A stretch of 64,000 bases of DNA from Cerasibacillus sp036516575 (GTDB lineage: Bacteria; Bacillota; Bacilli; Bacillales; Amphibacillaceae): assembly GCF_036516575.1 (NCBI RefSeq), contig NZ_DATBTY010000083.1:1-64000 (forward strand). Direction: 5' to 3'. The notes under the pieces are model-generated. The model did no database searches, was not told the origin of the DNA, and saw nothing but the letters and a program-made list of their open reading frames with translations. Of this stretch, positions 43,540-53,090 are shown piece by piece (position 1 is the first letter of the stretch; each line of letters begins with the position of its first letter). The translations under genes and the position numbers were made by a program.

Positions 43540-44319
43540 TTATTCTTTATTTTGTTCGTTTACTGAAAAAATAAACTCAGCTAACTGTTCGAGTTCTTCA
43601 TCTGTACCGTCAAAGATACCTGCTGGCATGTTACCTGTTCCATCTACAGAGATTTTAGCAATTTCCTCTGCAGTCTGTTCAATTCCAATTAATGGTGGAC
43701 CAGCAGCGCCATCTGTTAAGTCATCACCATGACATGATGCACAGCTATTTTTATAAACCTCGTAACCTGGATCAGATGTATCAATTTCAACTTCTGATGG
43801 TGGGATAGGCTTGTTTGCCTCCGCACGTGCTTCCCAATCAACAGCTGAAGCTGAATCATATGTTAGCCAAATAGTAGCAATTAAAGCTAATAACATCATA
43901 CTTGTTGCAATTGGACGTTGACTTGGACGACGTCCTGGTCCATTATCAAGGAATGGTGCTAAAAAGAGTGCACCAAATGCTAGACCAGGGATGACTACAA
44001 CACCAAGTAATACGAAATCTCCACCTGCATATTTGTACTTTAATAATTCATACAAGAATAAAAAGTACCAGTCTGGCAATGGTATATACCCTGCTGTCGT
44101 AGGGTCAGCCATACCTTCTAGAGGTGATGGATGGGTTAATACAAGTGTAAGGAACCCTACTAGAAAAACTGAACCTGCAAGCCACTCTTTTAATAAGAAG
44201 TTAGGCCAGAAAGCTTCGGTTCTACCAGGATATTCCGAATAATCCTTTGGAGTTGTCGATGTTTTCTCTGCTGTAACACGAGAGTCACCAACAAACTTCA
44301 TTCCTTTACCCCTTTTCAT
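43540..44319 (-). CDS. qcrC: Menaquinol:cytochrome c reductase, cytochrome b/c subunit
   Basis: The 259-residue protein fuses the last part of a cytochrome b (about three helices, with PLPDWYFLFLYELLKYKYAG) to a C-terminal cytochrome c domain with one heme site CASCH. This is the Bacillus form of the bc complex, which moves electrons from menaquinol to cytochrome c. A GAGGAGGG site lies before ATG 44319, and the start agrees with B. subtilis QcrC. Confidence 0.96.
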   Translation of the reverse strand: MKRGKGMKFVGDSRVTAEKTSTTPKDYSEYPGRTEAFWPNFLLKEWLAGSVFLVGFLTLVLTHPSPLEGMADPTTAGYIPLPDWYFLFLYELLKYKYAGGDFVLLGVVVIPGLAFGALFLAPFLDNGPGRRPSQRPIATSMMLLALIATIWLTYDSASAVDWEARAEANKPIPPSEVEIDTSDPGYEVYKNSCASCHGDDLTDGAAGPPLIGIEQTAEEIAKISVDGTGNMPAGIFDGTDEELEQLAEFIFSVNEQNKE

Positions 44320-44335
44320 TCTTTATCCCTCCTCA

Positions 44336-45010
44336 TCATAGTGGTCCAGAAATACCTTGTCTACGAATTAAAATAAAGTGTACGGCTAATAAAGCGAATA
44401 ATGCTCCCGGCAAGAAGAATACATGGATTGCAAAGAATCGAGTTAATGTTTGCGCACCAATAATTTCAGGATGTCCACCGAGAAGGGTGATTAGCCAATC
44501 CCCGATTAAAGGTACTTGCCCAGCAATGTTTAAACCAACTTCTGTAGCAAAGTATGCTTTGTTATCCCATGGTAATAAGTATCCTGTGAATCCTAAACCA
44601 AGCATGACAAAGAATAATAGAACTCCTACCATCCAGTTTAGTTCACGTGGTTTCTTATATGCTCCCTGGAAGAACACTCGTAGTGTATGTAATAAGAGCA
44701 TAACAATAACGACACTGGCGCCCCAATGGTGCATACCACGAACAATTTGACCATGTGCTACCTGTGTTTGTAAATAATACACGGACTTCCAAGCGTTTTC
44801 AATATCCGGCACATAATACATTGTTAAAAACATGCCCGATAAAATCTGAATCACGACAACGAAGAACGTTAATCCTCCAAAACAGTAAACAAATGCTGAA
44901 AAGTGATGTGCTGGGTTAACATGTTCTGGAACTTCGTGATCCGCGATATCTCGCCAAATTGGCGTAATATCTATCCGCTCATCAATCCAATCATACATTT
45001 TTTGTAACAT
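44336..45010 (-). CDS. qcrB: Menaquinol:cytochrome c reductase, cytochrome b subunit
   Basis: The 224-residue, four-helix protein is the b6-like half of cytochrome b. The heme histidines are visible in GMHHWGASVVIVMLLLH and in RFFAIHVFF together with LAVHF. It holds the two b hemes in the membrane and takes part in quinol oxidation. It lies between qcrA and qcrC with short gaps, in the usual operon order. Confidence 0.97.
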   Translation of the reverse strand: MLQKMYDWIDERIDITPIWRDIADHEVPEHVNPAHHFSAFVYCFGGLTFFVVVIQILSGMFLTMYYVPDIENAWKSVYYLQTQVAHGQIVRGMHHWGASVVIVMLLLHTLRVFFQGAYKKPRELNWMVGVLLFFVMLGLGFTGYLLPWDNKAYFATEVGLNIAGQVPLIGDWLITLLGGHPEIIGAQTLTRFFAIHVFFLPGALFALLAVHFILIRRQGISGPL

Positions 45011-45016
45011 AGATGA

Positions 45017-45529
45017 TTACGCCTCCCCTCTTGGATATGCTTTTCCTAAAAACAGCATGCCATTTTCAACTTTATGGTCATATACATGTAACGGCTCTAA
45101 AGGTGGTGTACCTTCAACGTTAGTACCATCTTTTGTAAAGCGTCCGTCATGACATGGACAATAAAATTGATTTGGATGACTTTCATTTCCTTCCCACGAA
45201 ACCATACAACCTAGATGAGTACATTTTGGGGAAAGAGCTACAATCTCATCCTGTTCATTTTTAAATACAAATGCTTTTCGAGTAACGTCGGATTTATACC
45301 AAGCGTCAACTTGTTCTACATCCCACTCAACAGGTTGTGGTTCTGCTGTAATATCATCTACGGACAAGCCTACATTCGCAAAATCACCAGTACCAGATGG
45401 TTGTAGAACAGGGTCAATCGCCATGCGTAAAGGTGAAATCAACATTCCTGCTGCCATGAACCCGCCAACACCTGTTAACGTATAGTTTAAAAATTGTCTT
45501 CGGGTTACTTGCTTCTTTTTATCACTCAT
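45017..45529 (-). CDS. qcrA: Menaquinol:cytochrome c reductase, Rieske subunit
   Basis: After a basic twin-arginine-like N-terminus (TRRQFLNYTLTGVGG) and a membrane helix, the protein carries the Rieske [2Fe-2S] site with CTHLGC and CPCHDGRF. It has 170 residues, the usual length. The RR motif suggests export by the Tat pathway, for which tatA and tatC genes lie in this window. It is the first gene of qcrABC. Confidence 0.97.
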   Translation of the reverse strand: MSDKKKQVTRRQFLNYTLTGVGGFMAAGMLISPLRMAIDPVLQPSGTGDFANVGLSVDDITAEPQPVEWDVEQVDAWYKSDVTRKAFVFKNEQDEIVALSPKCTHLGCMVSWEGNESHPNQFYCPCHDGRFTKDGTNVEGTPPLEPLHVYDHKVENGMLFLGKAYPRGEA

Positions 45530-45685
45530 GATTTTCCCCCCTCTTTACTTTGATGTGCACGGACATAATATGTTTTAAAATCAGATTACTAGGACATTAC
45601 CATGATAGCGCAAAGTAACAGCCTGGTCAATCAATATCTAATAAAAGTTAAAACTTGTTCATAGTTGGCAAAATTATTCCTGTTT

Positions 45686-46144
45686 TCACCAGTAAGAACG
45701 AATTAATTCACTGACTTGTAACACATTTTCTCGCATCCAATGTTTTAATTCAGCATCTTGAATATTGTCCACTTGAATAACAGGTAACCAAATTAATTGA
45801 CCTTGCAAGCTTCTTTCGTATTTCTTCCATTTCATATCAAATGTGATGAAGAAAATATGTTGGAATGGTTGTGTTTGAATATCTTTAATCCATGTGTTGA
45901 TTCTAGGAAGTTCATTTTGTTTATCTTCTGTATCTAGATATGTATACGGTGGTATCTTCATTGTTCGACCTGATAATTCCCGCTCCAATTCGTCAATGAA
46001 TATCGTTAATACATCACTTTGATAGGCGTGCTTCACTAATTCATCTTCGTTTGATAATTGAAACGGATGTAAAGGCAGTAAAATGGTATCAATATACTCT
46101 TTTGCTGTTACATATTTAGATAAATCATCTTGTTGCCACTTCAT
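45686..46144 (-). CDS. ypiF: YpiF-like protein (DUF2487)
   Basis: The 152-residue cytoplasmic protein resembles YpiF: MKWQQDDLSKYVTAKEYIDT at the start, HIFFITFDMKWKKYE at about 100. The function is unknown, but the gene is regularly placed upstream of qcrA as here. A GGGGAGA site precedes the ATG. No membrane segment is seen. Confidence 0.85.
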   Translation of the reverse strand: MKWQQDDLSKYVTAKEYIDTILLPLHPFQLSNEDELVKHAYQSDVLTIFIDELERELSGRTMKIPPYTYLDTEDKQNELPRINTWIKDIQTQPFQHIFFITFDMKWKKYERSLQGQLIWLPVIQVDNIQDAELKHWMRENVLQVSELIRSYW

Positions 46145-46212
46145 GACTGTCTCCCCTTTATATTATTTACATAAATGTGGATATATATGCTATCATATCT
46201 TTTCTTACAAAA

Positions 46213-46248
46213 AAAAATCAACCATTAACAAGAGGGTGGTTGATTTTT
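46213..46248 (-). terminator. Terminator overlapping the end of ypiB
   Basis: A 12-bp perfect stem (46213-46224 with 46237-46248) includes the last codons and stop of ypiB and runs into a T tract on the minus strand. Confidence 0.82.
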
Positions 46249-46791
46249 GTTTTCTTCAAGTTGTTTTAATGCCCGGGATAGCCTTAAAAATTCCTTCTTA
46301 TCCCCTTGGTCTAAAGCAACATCAATTTTTGATTTTAATCGTTTTTTTTGAAAGAGATAAACCGATATATCAAGTAATTGATGTGCATGTTGTATATCTT
46401 CTTCGGAAAGGAAATAATCTTCCGGTAAGTATGGATTTTCTTCCAATACACTAACATACCGTGCGTTTTTATGTGCATGTTTAAAATTTATTTCGATATA
46501 AAGGGGTTGATCTTGGTTCATGCGTATATCATGAAATGTCTTGTCAGAATCGGTTGTCACTATATGGCTCTTATAGTAACGAAAAGGAACATCACCGGAA
46601 CATATTGTTGACATTATCAAACCTCTCGGACAGAATTTGGCTTCATTTACAAAATGAATGTTTTCTAAAATCGTTTCATGTCCTAACAAGTAATGCAGAA
46701 TCCATACGCTCTCACGTTTTTTAAAATGTAAATGATTTAGTACCCAAGTAATGAAATCCTTCTTATCTTTTAACGATACAGGTGTGTTCAT
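46225..46791 (-). CDS. ypiB: YpiB-like protein (UPF0302, IDEAL domain)
   Basis: The 188-residue protein belongs to UPF0302: KKDFITWVLNHLHFKKRES near the start and, at the C-terminus, an IDEAL-type segment (KIDVALDQGDKKEFLRLSRAL). YpiB has been linked with stability of the ypiF-qcr region products in B. subtilis, but its role is not settled. It lies between ypiA and ypiF in the conserved order. Confidence 0.88.
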   Translation of the reverse strand: MNTPVSLKDKKDFITWVLNHLHFKKRESVWILHYLLGHETILENIHFVNEAKFCPRGLIMSTICSGDVPFRYYKSHIVTTDSDKTFHDIRMNQDQPLYIEINFKHAHKNARYVSVLEENPYLPEDYFLSEEDIQHAHQLLDISVYLFQKKRLKSKIDVALDQGDKKEFLRLSRALKQLEENKNQPPSC

Positions 46792-46827
46792 TTATCGATC
46801 TCCTCACCATATTGGAACATCCTTCTG

Positions 46828-48072
46828 TTAATCCCTCTCTTCTATGCGTTCGACAAATGCTGCTACATCATAATCATCTGAGATAATGTTTAAATACGCT
46901 CTAAATGTATTTAAAGCTTCTTGTTGCATGCCTTCTTCATTAAGAAGCGTACCATATTCCTTTAGAAAATCTGGGTCATCCTGTAAATTAGTATATGCTT
47001 GTTTATATGCATTTAATGCTTGTTTTCTTTCATCTATTTCTAAATATGCTCTTCCTAATTCCCATTCATAGAGTGCATCAACAGAACCGGTTTTTTTGAC
47101 ATCTTCTATCAATCCAATAATCGATTCCGTTCTTCCCACATCTTTCCATAGTGCAATAAGCGATAAAATGGCTTCTTTATAGTCTGGATCAAGTGCTATT
47201 GCTTCTTGAAACATAGCTTCACTTTCAGCAATACGATTTAATTTTTGCGAAAGGATACCTAAATAATAATATAATTCCTTATTAAATTCATCATATTCAA
47301 GACCTTGTTTCACTGTGTTATATGCTTCATTGATTAACCCCTGTCTCTCGTATGCTTCTGCAAGTAGTGGATAAGCTGAATGATAGTAAGGATCTTGTTT
47401 CAATAATTTTTCTAAGACATGGATTGTAACATCATCACGTTCTAACTGAAATGCCGTCAATCCATATGAAAATAGAGTAAAAAAATTAGGCTCTTTAATT
47501 GATTTAAAATAATTAAAGGCAACTTCGTACTTTCCTATCGCTGTAAAACAATGCGCCAATCGTTCGGAAATGGACACATCTAACATATCTGTTGTCATCT
47601 TTTCATAATACAATATGGCCCGGTTATATTCACCGACGGAATAATACAGTTCGCCAAGTGCAAAATCAATCACCTCTTCTTGGGGAGCAATTCGTTTGGC
47701 TTCTAACAATTTTTGCTCGGCAACTTCAAATAATCCTTCTTGTTCATATAAATCGGCTAATTGAACTAATGCAGGAAGATAAGCATCGTCCTCTGAATCA
47801 ATTAATAAAAGTAATTCAATTGCCATAGCATCTTCTTGTTGCTCGGTATATATCTCCGCAAGCATTAAGATGACATGACTATCATGAGACATGTCATTTA
47901 ATGGTTCTAAAATAGAACGCGCCTCATCTAAAAATCCCCATTCCATAAAAAAAGCAGCATATGTTTTTTTTTCATGATCTGTCGCTTTATCAAGTGCTTC
48001 TTGGATTAATATAATGGCTTCGTTTGCTAGATTCATTTCCATTAATTGGCTTGCTTCTTTAATCGTATCCAT
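46828..48072 (-). CDS. ypiA: YpiA-like TPR protein
   Basis: The 414-residue protein consists almost wholly of tetratricopeptide repeats; about ten units can be followed by their A-x-x-x-G-x-Y and A-x3-A patterns (for example YLGILSQKLNRIAESEAMFQ). TPR proteins mediate protein contacts. No signal peptide or membrane segment is present. It stands between aroA and ypiB, as in B. subtilis. Confidence 0.92.
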   Translation of the reverse strand: MDTIKEASQLMEMNLANEAIILIQEALDKATDHEKKTYAAFFMEWGFLDEARSILEPLNDMSHDSHVILMLAEIYTEQQEDAMAIELLLLIDSEDDAYLPALVQLADLYEQEGLFEVAEQKLLEAKRIAPQEEVIDFALGELYYSVGEYNRAILYYEKMTTDMLDVSISERLAHCFTAIGKYEVAFNYFKSIKEPNFFTLFSYGLTAFQLERDDVTIHVLEKLLKQDPYYHSAYPLLAEAYERQGLINEAYNTVKQGLEYDEFNKELYYYLGILSQKLNRIAESEAMFQEAIALDPDYKEAILSLIALWKDVGRTESIIGLIEDVKKTGSVDALYEWELGRAYLEIDERKQALNAYKQAYTNLQDDPDFLKEYGTLLNEEGMQQEALNTFRAYLNIISDDYDVAAFVERIEERD

Positions 48073-48092
48073 ATATAGCTTCCTTTCTTATA

Positions 48093-49382
48093 TTATATGA
48101 CAATTTGCTTTAAATCATGGATAAAATTAGGATAAGAGATATTAATGCATGATAAGTTATCGATATGTACCGGTTGTTTAGTTATGAGAGAGGCAATAAC
48201 AATCATCATCGCCATTCGATGATCTCCATATGCTGAAACATATCCACCTGTTAAAGCCTTTTTTCCATAAATAATCATTCCGTCATTTGTTTCTTCGATT
48301 GTTGCTCCTAGAGTCGTCAATACATCAACAACGGCTTTTATCCGATCCGTTTCTTTGACACGTAGTTCTTTAGCATCTTTAATAATTGTTTTTCCTTCTG
48401 CTTGGGTTGCTAATAAACTGATGATTGGTAATTCATCAATAAGCCGTGGAATTAAATTTCCGCCTATCGTTGTACCTTGCAAGGTACCAGATTCGATTAC
48501 AAGGTCACCAACGGGTTCTCCACCTGTTTCATTTTTTTCAGTTACATGAATACAAGCACCCATTTGTTCAAGTACATCTAACATACCGGTTCGTGTTGGA
48601 TTAAGACCAATGTTTTTAATGACTAATTGACTACCTTGCAAAAGAAGTGCCCCAGCAAGGAAGAAAGCAGCTGATGAAAAATCGCCCGGAACATTGACTT
48701 TTGTTGCTTTGAGCTGTTGTTTACCCTTTATTGTTATGTGATTATTTTCTGTTTCTAAAGATATGCCAAAACTCCGTAACATCAATTCTGTATGATTTCG
48801 TGTTGGCGTTTGTTCAATAACGGTTGTTTGTCCATCGGCATGTAATCCTGCTAATAACATAGCTGATTTAACTTGAGCACTCTTTATCGGCATTTTGTGT
48901 GTCATTCCAGATAATGGTTTACCTATTATGGCTAAAGGTAGCCGTTTATGATGATCTCTTCCATAAATGGATGCTCCCATTTGTTGTAATGGTTGAATCA
49001 CCCGATCCATCGGACGCTTACTCAATGATTGGTCACCATAAACCGTTGTAAAAAGTGGTAATCCTGCTAATAATCCAAGCATTAGTCGGGCGGTTGTTCC
49101 TGAATTGCCGAAATAAAGTGGTTTCAAAGGTTCTTCTAGCCCAGAAGCACCTTTTCCTTCAATGGTAACCATCTCTCCATCTCGTTCAATAGGAACACCT
49201 AATTGCTGAAAAATTTCCAATGTGCATAGACAATCTTCAGAAGGAAGGAAGTTGGAAACAGTTGTTGTACCATTAGCTAATGAACCAAGCATAATCGCTC
49301 GATGAGTTATCGATTTATCCCCTGGGACATCTAGACTCCCTCTTAAAGCATGGGCATTAAAATCAAGTTTTATTGGTTTCAT
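48093..49382 (-). CDS. aroA: EPSP synthase
   Basis: The 429-residue protein makes 5-enolpyruvylshikimate-3-phosphate. VPGDKSITHRAIMLGSLANG at the start and GNSGTTARLMLGLLAGL at about residue 90 are the PEP-binding motifs; KETDRIKAV occurs near the C-terminus. The start overlaps the aroB stop as ATGA. In B. subtilis this gene is called aroE and is preceded by trp, hisC and tyrA, all absent here. Confidence 0.96.
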   Translation of the reverse strand: MKPIKLDFNAHALRGSLDVPGDKSITHRAIMLGSLANGTTTVSNFLPSEDCLCTLEIFQQLGVPIERDGEMVTIEGKGASGLEEPLKPLYFGNSGTTARLMLGLLAGLPLFTTVYGDQSLSKRPMDRVIQPLQQMGASIYGRDHHKRLPLAIIGKPLSGMTHKMPIKSAQVKSAMLLAGLHADGQTTVIEQTPTRNHTELMLRSFGISLETENNHITIKGKQQLKATKVNVPGDFSSAAFFLAGALLLQGSQLVIKNIGLNPTRTGMLDVLEQMGACIHVTEKNETGGEPVGDLVIESGTLQGTTIGGNLIPRLIDELPIISLLATQAEGKTIIKDAKELRVKETDRIKAVVDVLTTLGATIEETNDGMIIYGKKALTGGYVSAYGDHRMAMMIVIASLITKQPVHIDNLSCINISYPNFIHDLKQIVI

Positions 49383-50461
49383 GTGTAAATTCCTTTCTCC
49401 AAATCCGCCAAAAACAACGTTACAAAGTCTCTTACTTCCCGATCAGTAAATGACTTAATGACAGGTTGTCCAATTGATTTTAATAGAACCATCTGAATAT
49501 GACGGTTAACAACCTTTTTATCAGTTTTCATTCGCTTAATAAGTTCGTTTACGTTAGTTTCTGGAATCGTTAATGGATAATCGTGTTTCTTTAACCAGCC
49601 TAGTAAAGGTTGATAGGCGTGCTTGTTTTGATACACGTCTTCACTGACATATAATGCAAAGAGCAAGCCAATCGCAACCGCCTCACCATGTGTTAGTTGC
49701 CCATATCCTAATTGCTGTTCAAGTGCATGTGCTAATGTATGGCCAAGATTTAAGTAGCGCCGTATATCTTGTTCCTTCTCATCTTTTTGAACGACATTTG
49801 CTTTAATTCGCATGCCATGATATAGGTGATTGACACGAGTTTGGTCATCGGTTTGATAAATATTTGTTAAGAGAAGGTCGTTAAAAAAAGCCTCATCCCA
49901 AATTAATGCTTCTTTAATGATTTCGGCATAACCTGATCGTATTTCTCGGGTATTTAAAGTATGAAGCGTTGACACATCATAAATGACTGCTTTTGGCGCA
50001 TAAAAATGGCCAATTAAATTTTTACCTAGATGATGGTTAATTGCAACTTTTCCGCCGACACTACTGTCATGTGCTAATATCGTTGTCGGCACTTGAATAA
50101 AATCAATGCCACGCATAAATGTCGCGGCGATAAAACCAGCCAAATCACCGACAACACCACCACCTAATGCGATAATTAATGAATGTCGATCCATTCCAAA
50201 TGAGATAGCCCTCGTGTGAATATCATAAAAGCTTTCAATTGATTTAGATTGTTCTCCAGGTTCAATAACGACTTGATTAACAGGAAATTGCTTCAAGGCT
50301 TTGATTACCTTGTCTAAATAATAGGTTGCCACCGTCTGATCTGTTATAACTAAAATGGATGAATAAGTTGGATCGATATATTGATCTAAGTTAATTAACA
50401 AATCTTTTCCTAGATAGATAGGATAAGATGTTGAAGCAGATTTAATCATCATCTGTTTCAT
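49379..50461 (-). CDS. aroB: 3-dehydroquinate synthase
   Basis: The NAD-binding loop ALGGGVVGDLAGFIAATFMR, KEALIWD, and the metal ligands in LNLGHTLAHALE and HGEAVAIG are all visible. The enzyme forms the carbon ring of the shikimate pathway from DAHP. ATG 50461 overlaps the aroC stop (TAATG) and follows AGGTG by about eight bases; the upstream GTG at 50470 lies within that site. AroH, next in B. subtilis, is absent. Confidence 0.96.
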   Translation of the reverse strand: MKQMMIKSASTSYPIYLGKDLLINLDQYIDPTYSSILVITDQTVATYYLDKVIKALKQFPVNQVVIEPGEQSKSIESFYDIHTRAISFGMDRHSLIIALGGGVVGDLAGFIAATFMRGIDFIQVPTTILAHDSSVGGKVAINHHLGKNLIGHFYAPKAVIYDVSTLHTLNTREIRSGYAEIIKEALIWDEAFFNDLLLTNIYQTDDQTRVNHLYHGMRIKANVVQKDEKEQDIRRYLNLGHTLAHALEQQLGYGQLTHGEAVAIGLLFALYVSEDVYQNKHAYQPLLGWLKKHDYPLTIPETNVNELIKRMKTDKKVVNRHIQMVLLKSIGQPVIKSFTDREVRDFVTLFLADLEKGIYT

Positions 50462-51627
50462 TAAAAGCACCTGCTTGTTTCACGAAAGCGGTCTATTTCA
50501 CGCTTTAACACTGAAAATTGGTCACTCGAAAACTGCTCCGTAATCGCTTTAGCTATCTCAAAAGCGACAACATGTTCCATCACAACCGCTGCTGCAGGAA
50601 CAGCACAAGCATCAGAACGTTCGATACTAGCATGGAACGGTTTTTTTGTCTCAATATCGACACTTTGGAGTGGTTTGTAAAGTGTCGGTATCGGCTTCAT
50701 CACACCTTTGACGATTAGTGGCATCCCAGTTGTCATACCACCTTCAAAACCACCTAATCGATTTGATTTACGATAATATCCTCTTTTCTCGGACCACATA
50801 ATTTCATCATGGACTTCACTTCCATTTTTACGTGCTGCTGAAAAGCCAATACCAAATTCAACGCCTTTAAATGCATTAATACTCATCACACTACCCGCAA
50901 TTCGCCCATCTAACTTCCGGTCATAATGAACGTATGAACCAATACCTGCAGGCACACCTTCTACAATCACTTCGGCAACACCACCGATTGAATCACCATC
51001 TTGTTTAGCTTGGTCAATTTTATCCATCATTTTCTGTTCCACTTGTTTATCTAAAGTACGTACGGGTGATTGGTTGGAAATATCAATTCGTTCTTCGATT
51101 GATAATGAAGGAAGATCTTTAGCAACAACACCTGCTATTTCTTTAACATAACCTACTACTTTAATACCTAAATGATTTAATAATGTTTTAGCAACAGCAC
51201 CTGCGGCAACACGGGCCGCTGTTTCACGAGCGGATGATCGTTCCAGTACATTACGCATATCCCGATGGCCATATTTTAAAGCGCCATTTAGATCGGCATG
51301 ACCAGGTCTCGGTTTCGTAACAATTCGCCTAATATATCGATTTGGATCAATCGGTTCTTCTCCCATAATGTCTGTCCAATGTTTATAATCATCATTCGTA
51401 ACGACAAGTGTTATTGGTGATCCTAACGTATAACCATGTCTTACCCCACTCATAATATTAACATCATCAGTCTCTATTTCCATACGTTTACCACGCCCAT
51501 AACCTTTTTGCCGGCGATGTAATGACGCATTAATATCTTGTGCTAAAAGCGGCATACCTGCAGGCACACCTTCTATAATTGTTGTCATTTGTTTACCATG
51601 TGATTCACCTGCTGTTAAATAACGCAA
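50461..51627 (-). CDS. aroC: Chorismate synthase
   Basis: The 388-residue protein has LRYLTAGESHGKQMTTIIEG at its start, GRGKRMEIE, the signature ERSSARETAARVAAGAVA and a C-terminal ERSDACAVPAAAVVMEH. It makes chorismate with the help of reduced FMN. Translation probably starts at TTG 51627, because AAAGGAGG lies seven bases before it and family members begin with MRYLTAGESHG; the longer frame to 51672 runs through the promoter region. It heads the aroC-aroB-aroA operon. Confidence 0.96.
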   Translation of the reverse strand: MRYLTAGESHGKQMTTIIEGVPAGMPLLAQDINASLHRRQKGYGRGKRMEIETDDVNIMSGVRHGYTLGSPITLVVTNDDYKHWTDIMGEEPIDPNRYIRRIVTKPRPGHADLNGALKYGHRDMRNVLERSSARETAARVAAGAVAKTLLNHLGIKVVGYVKEIAGVVAKDLPSLSIEERIDISNQSPVRTLDKQVEQKMMDKIDQAKQDGDSIGGVAEVIVEGVPAGIGSYVHYDRKLDGRIAGSVMSINAFKGVEFGIGFSAARKNGSEVHDEIMWSEKRGYYRKSNRLGGFEGGMTTGMPLIVKGVMKPIPTLYKPLQSVDIETKKPFHASIERSDACAVPAAAVVMEHVVAFEIAKAITEQFSSDQFSVLKREIDRFRETSRCF

Positions 51628-51663
51628 CGATCCTGCCTCCTTTACATGTTTAAAGCTATGTAT

Positions 51664-51669
51664 ATTATA
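51664..51669 (-). promoter_or_regulatory. Possible -10 element of the aro operon promoter
   Basis: TATAAT occurs on the minus strand about 40 bases before the aroC TTG start and just behind the cheR terminator. The -35 region overlaps the hairpin and is weak. Confidence 0.4.
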
Positions 51670-51676
51670 CAAAAAT

Positions 51677-51702
51677 ACTCTTATCTAAGGGAAGATAAGA
51701 GT
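51677..51702 (-). terminator. Terminator behind cheR
   Basis: A perfect stem (ACTCTTATCT with AGATAAGAGT) follows the cheR stop by nine bases and is followed on the minus strand by ATTTTTG. Confidence 0.85.
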
Positions 51703-51710
51703 TATATTTC

Positions 51711-52481
51711 TTAGATCTTTTGATAAAAGAATGTATCGAACAAGCGAAGATTAAAGCGTTCAGGATGGAAGATTTGCTCCGTACTCCCCACGAATAAAAT
51801 ACCATTGGTCGTTAAAGCATTTCCGATACGTAAATAAATATCTTCTTTAGCTTCATCAGTAAAATAAATTAAAACATTTCTACATATGATTAAATCAATT
51901 CCCGATGGATATGAGTCCTTTAATAAGTTATGCCTTTTAAATGTTACCTGTTGTTTAATATGTTCTGTTATCTTATATAAATTATTTTCGAAGGTAAAAT
52001 ATTTACGTTTTATATTGTCAGGAACTTCTTTTAATGCTTGTTCTTTATATACCCCATTTTGAGCCTTTTGTAAAATATTTTCATCAATATCTGTAGCCGT
52101 TATATTGAATTGAACATGTGGAAAATACTCTTCCAGCATCATGAGAAGACTGTATGGTTCCTCACCAGTTGAACATGCTGCACTCCATATATTTAGGTGA
52201 TTTTTAGTTTCTAATAGTGATGGAATGACTGTTTCTCTAAGGACATCCCAACGTTTCGGATTTCGAAAAAATTCAGAAACATTAATCGTAATCCTGTCGG
52301 TAAATTCATTCATGAGTTGTGGATCTTTATCAAGTGCTCGGAAATATGAAGAAAAATCTTGAAATCCGCGTTTATTCCTTAATGATGTTAATCTCCGTCT
52401 CATCTGAGCCTCTTTATATAACGATAAATCAATCCCAAGCTTTTTATTAATCTGTAATATGAATGTTTGATAATCTGCCAT
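51711..52481 (-). CDS. cheR: Chemotaxis protein methyltransferase CheR
   Basis: The 256-residue protein has an N-terminal helical domain and the SAM-dependent core with WSAACSTGEEPYSLLMML, DLIICRNVLIYFT and LFVGSTEQI. It methylates glutamates of chemoreceptors, so the organism should be motile. ATG 52481 is chosen because GGAG lies about eight bases upstream; the open frame reaches into ndk but passes through its terminator. The gene order ndk-cheR-aroC agrees with B. subtilis. Confidence 0.94.
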   Translation of the reverse strand: MADYQTFILQINKKLGIDLSLYKEAQMRRRLTSLRNKRGFQDFSSYFRALDKDPQLMNEFTDRITINVSEFFRNPKRWDVLRETVIPSLLETKNHLNIWSAACSTGEEPYSLLMMLEEYFPHVQFNITATDIDENILQKAQNGVYKEQALKEVPDNIKRKYFTFENNLYKITEHIKQQVTFKRHNLLKDSYPSGIDLIICRNVLIYFTDEAKEDIYLRIGNALTTNGILFVGSTEQIFHPERFNLRLFDTFFYQKI

Positions 52482-52513
52482 ATGTTGTCTCCATTTGTAA
52501 TTCATAATTGTTG

Positions 52514-52541
52514 AAAAAGCCCCCGTATGTCGGAGGCTTTT
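52514..52541 (-). terminator. Terminator behind ndk
   Basis: A GC-rich stem (AAAAGCCCCCG with CGGAGGCTTTT, one mismatch) stands right behind the ndk stop and ends in T run on the minus strand. Confidence 0.78.
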
Positions 52542-52543
52542 GC

Positions 52544-52990
52544 TTAGTAAATCCATGTTTGGTCTTGCTTTTTATAAGATACCAATTCTTCTTCTTTAAA
52601 GAATAGATTAATCTCGCGTTCAGCACTGTCAGGAGAATCGGAACCATGAATAACATTTTTACCAATCGTTACACCGAAATCCCCACGGATTGTACCTGGA
52701 AGAGCTTCAGCTGGATTCGTTGCTCCCATCATTGTACGAGCTGTTTTGATGACATCTTCACCTTCCCAAACCATCGCAAATACTGGTCCGGATGTGATAA
52801 AGTCAACAAGCTCTCCAAAAAACGGGCGTTCTTTATGTTCTCCGTAATGTTGTTGTGCTAATTCATCAGAAATCTGCATCAATTTAGCTCCAACTAATTG
52901 GAACCCTTTTTGCTCAAAACGAGCAACAATCTCTCCGATTAAATTGCGTTGAACCCCGTCTGGTTTGACCATTAAAAATGTTTTTTCCAT
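52544..52990 (-). CDS. ndk: Nucleoside diphosphate kinase
   Basis: The 148-residue enzyme moves phosphate between nucleoside tri- and diphosphates through the histidine in NVIHGSDSPDSAEREI. MVKPDGVQRNLIGEIVARFE at the start and ANPAEALPGTIRGDFG are family hallmarks. An active-site histidine and a normal length are both present. The ATG follows a GAGGTG site. Confidence 0.98.
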   Translation of the reverse strand: MEKTFLMVKPDGVQRNLIGEIVARFEQKGFQLVGAKLMQISDELAQQHYGEHKERPFFGELVDFITSGPVFAMVWEGEDVIKTARTMMGATNPAEALPGTIRGDFGVTIGKNVIHGSDSPDSAEREINLFFKEEELVSYKKQDQTWIY

Positions 52991-53090
52991 GTTTTACACC
53001 TCATTTGTTATTTCATCAACCGTTAAGATTTTATCAAATTTCAATTCAATTAACAACTGATGTTCAAATCTATGTATTGGTAGAAACGAT

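Noticed and set aside
44336..45010. Truncation of cytochrome b (224 residues, four helices)
   Set aside because: The split is normal in Bacillus: the last helices are encoded in qcrC fused to a cytochrome c domain.
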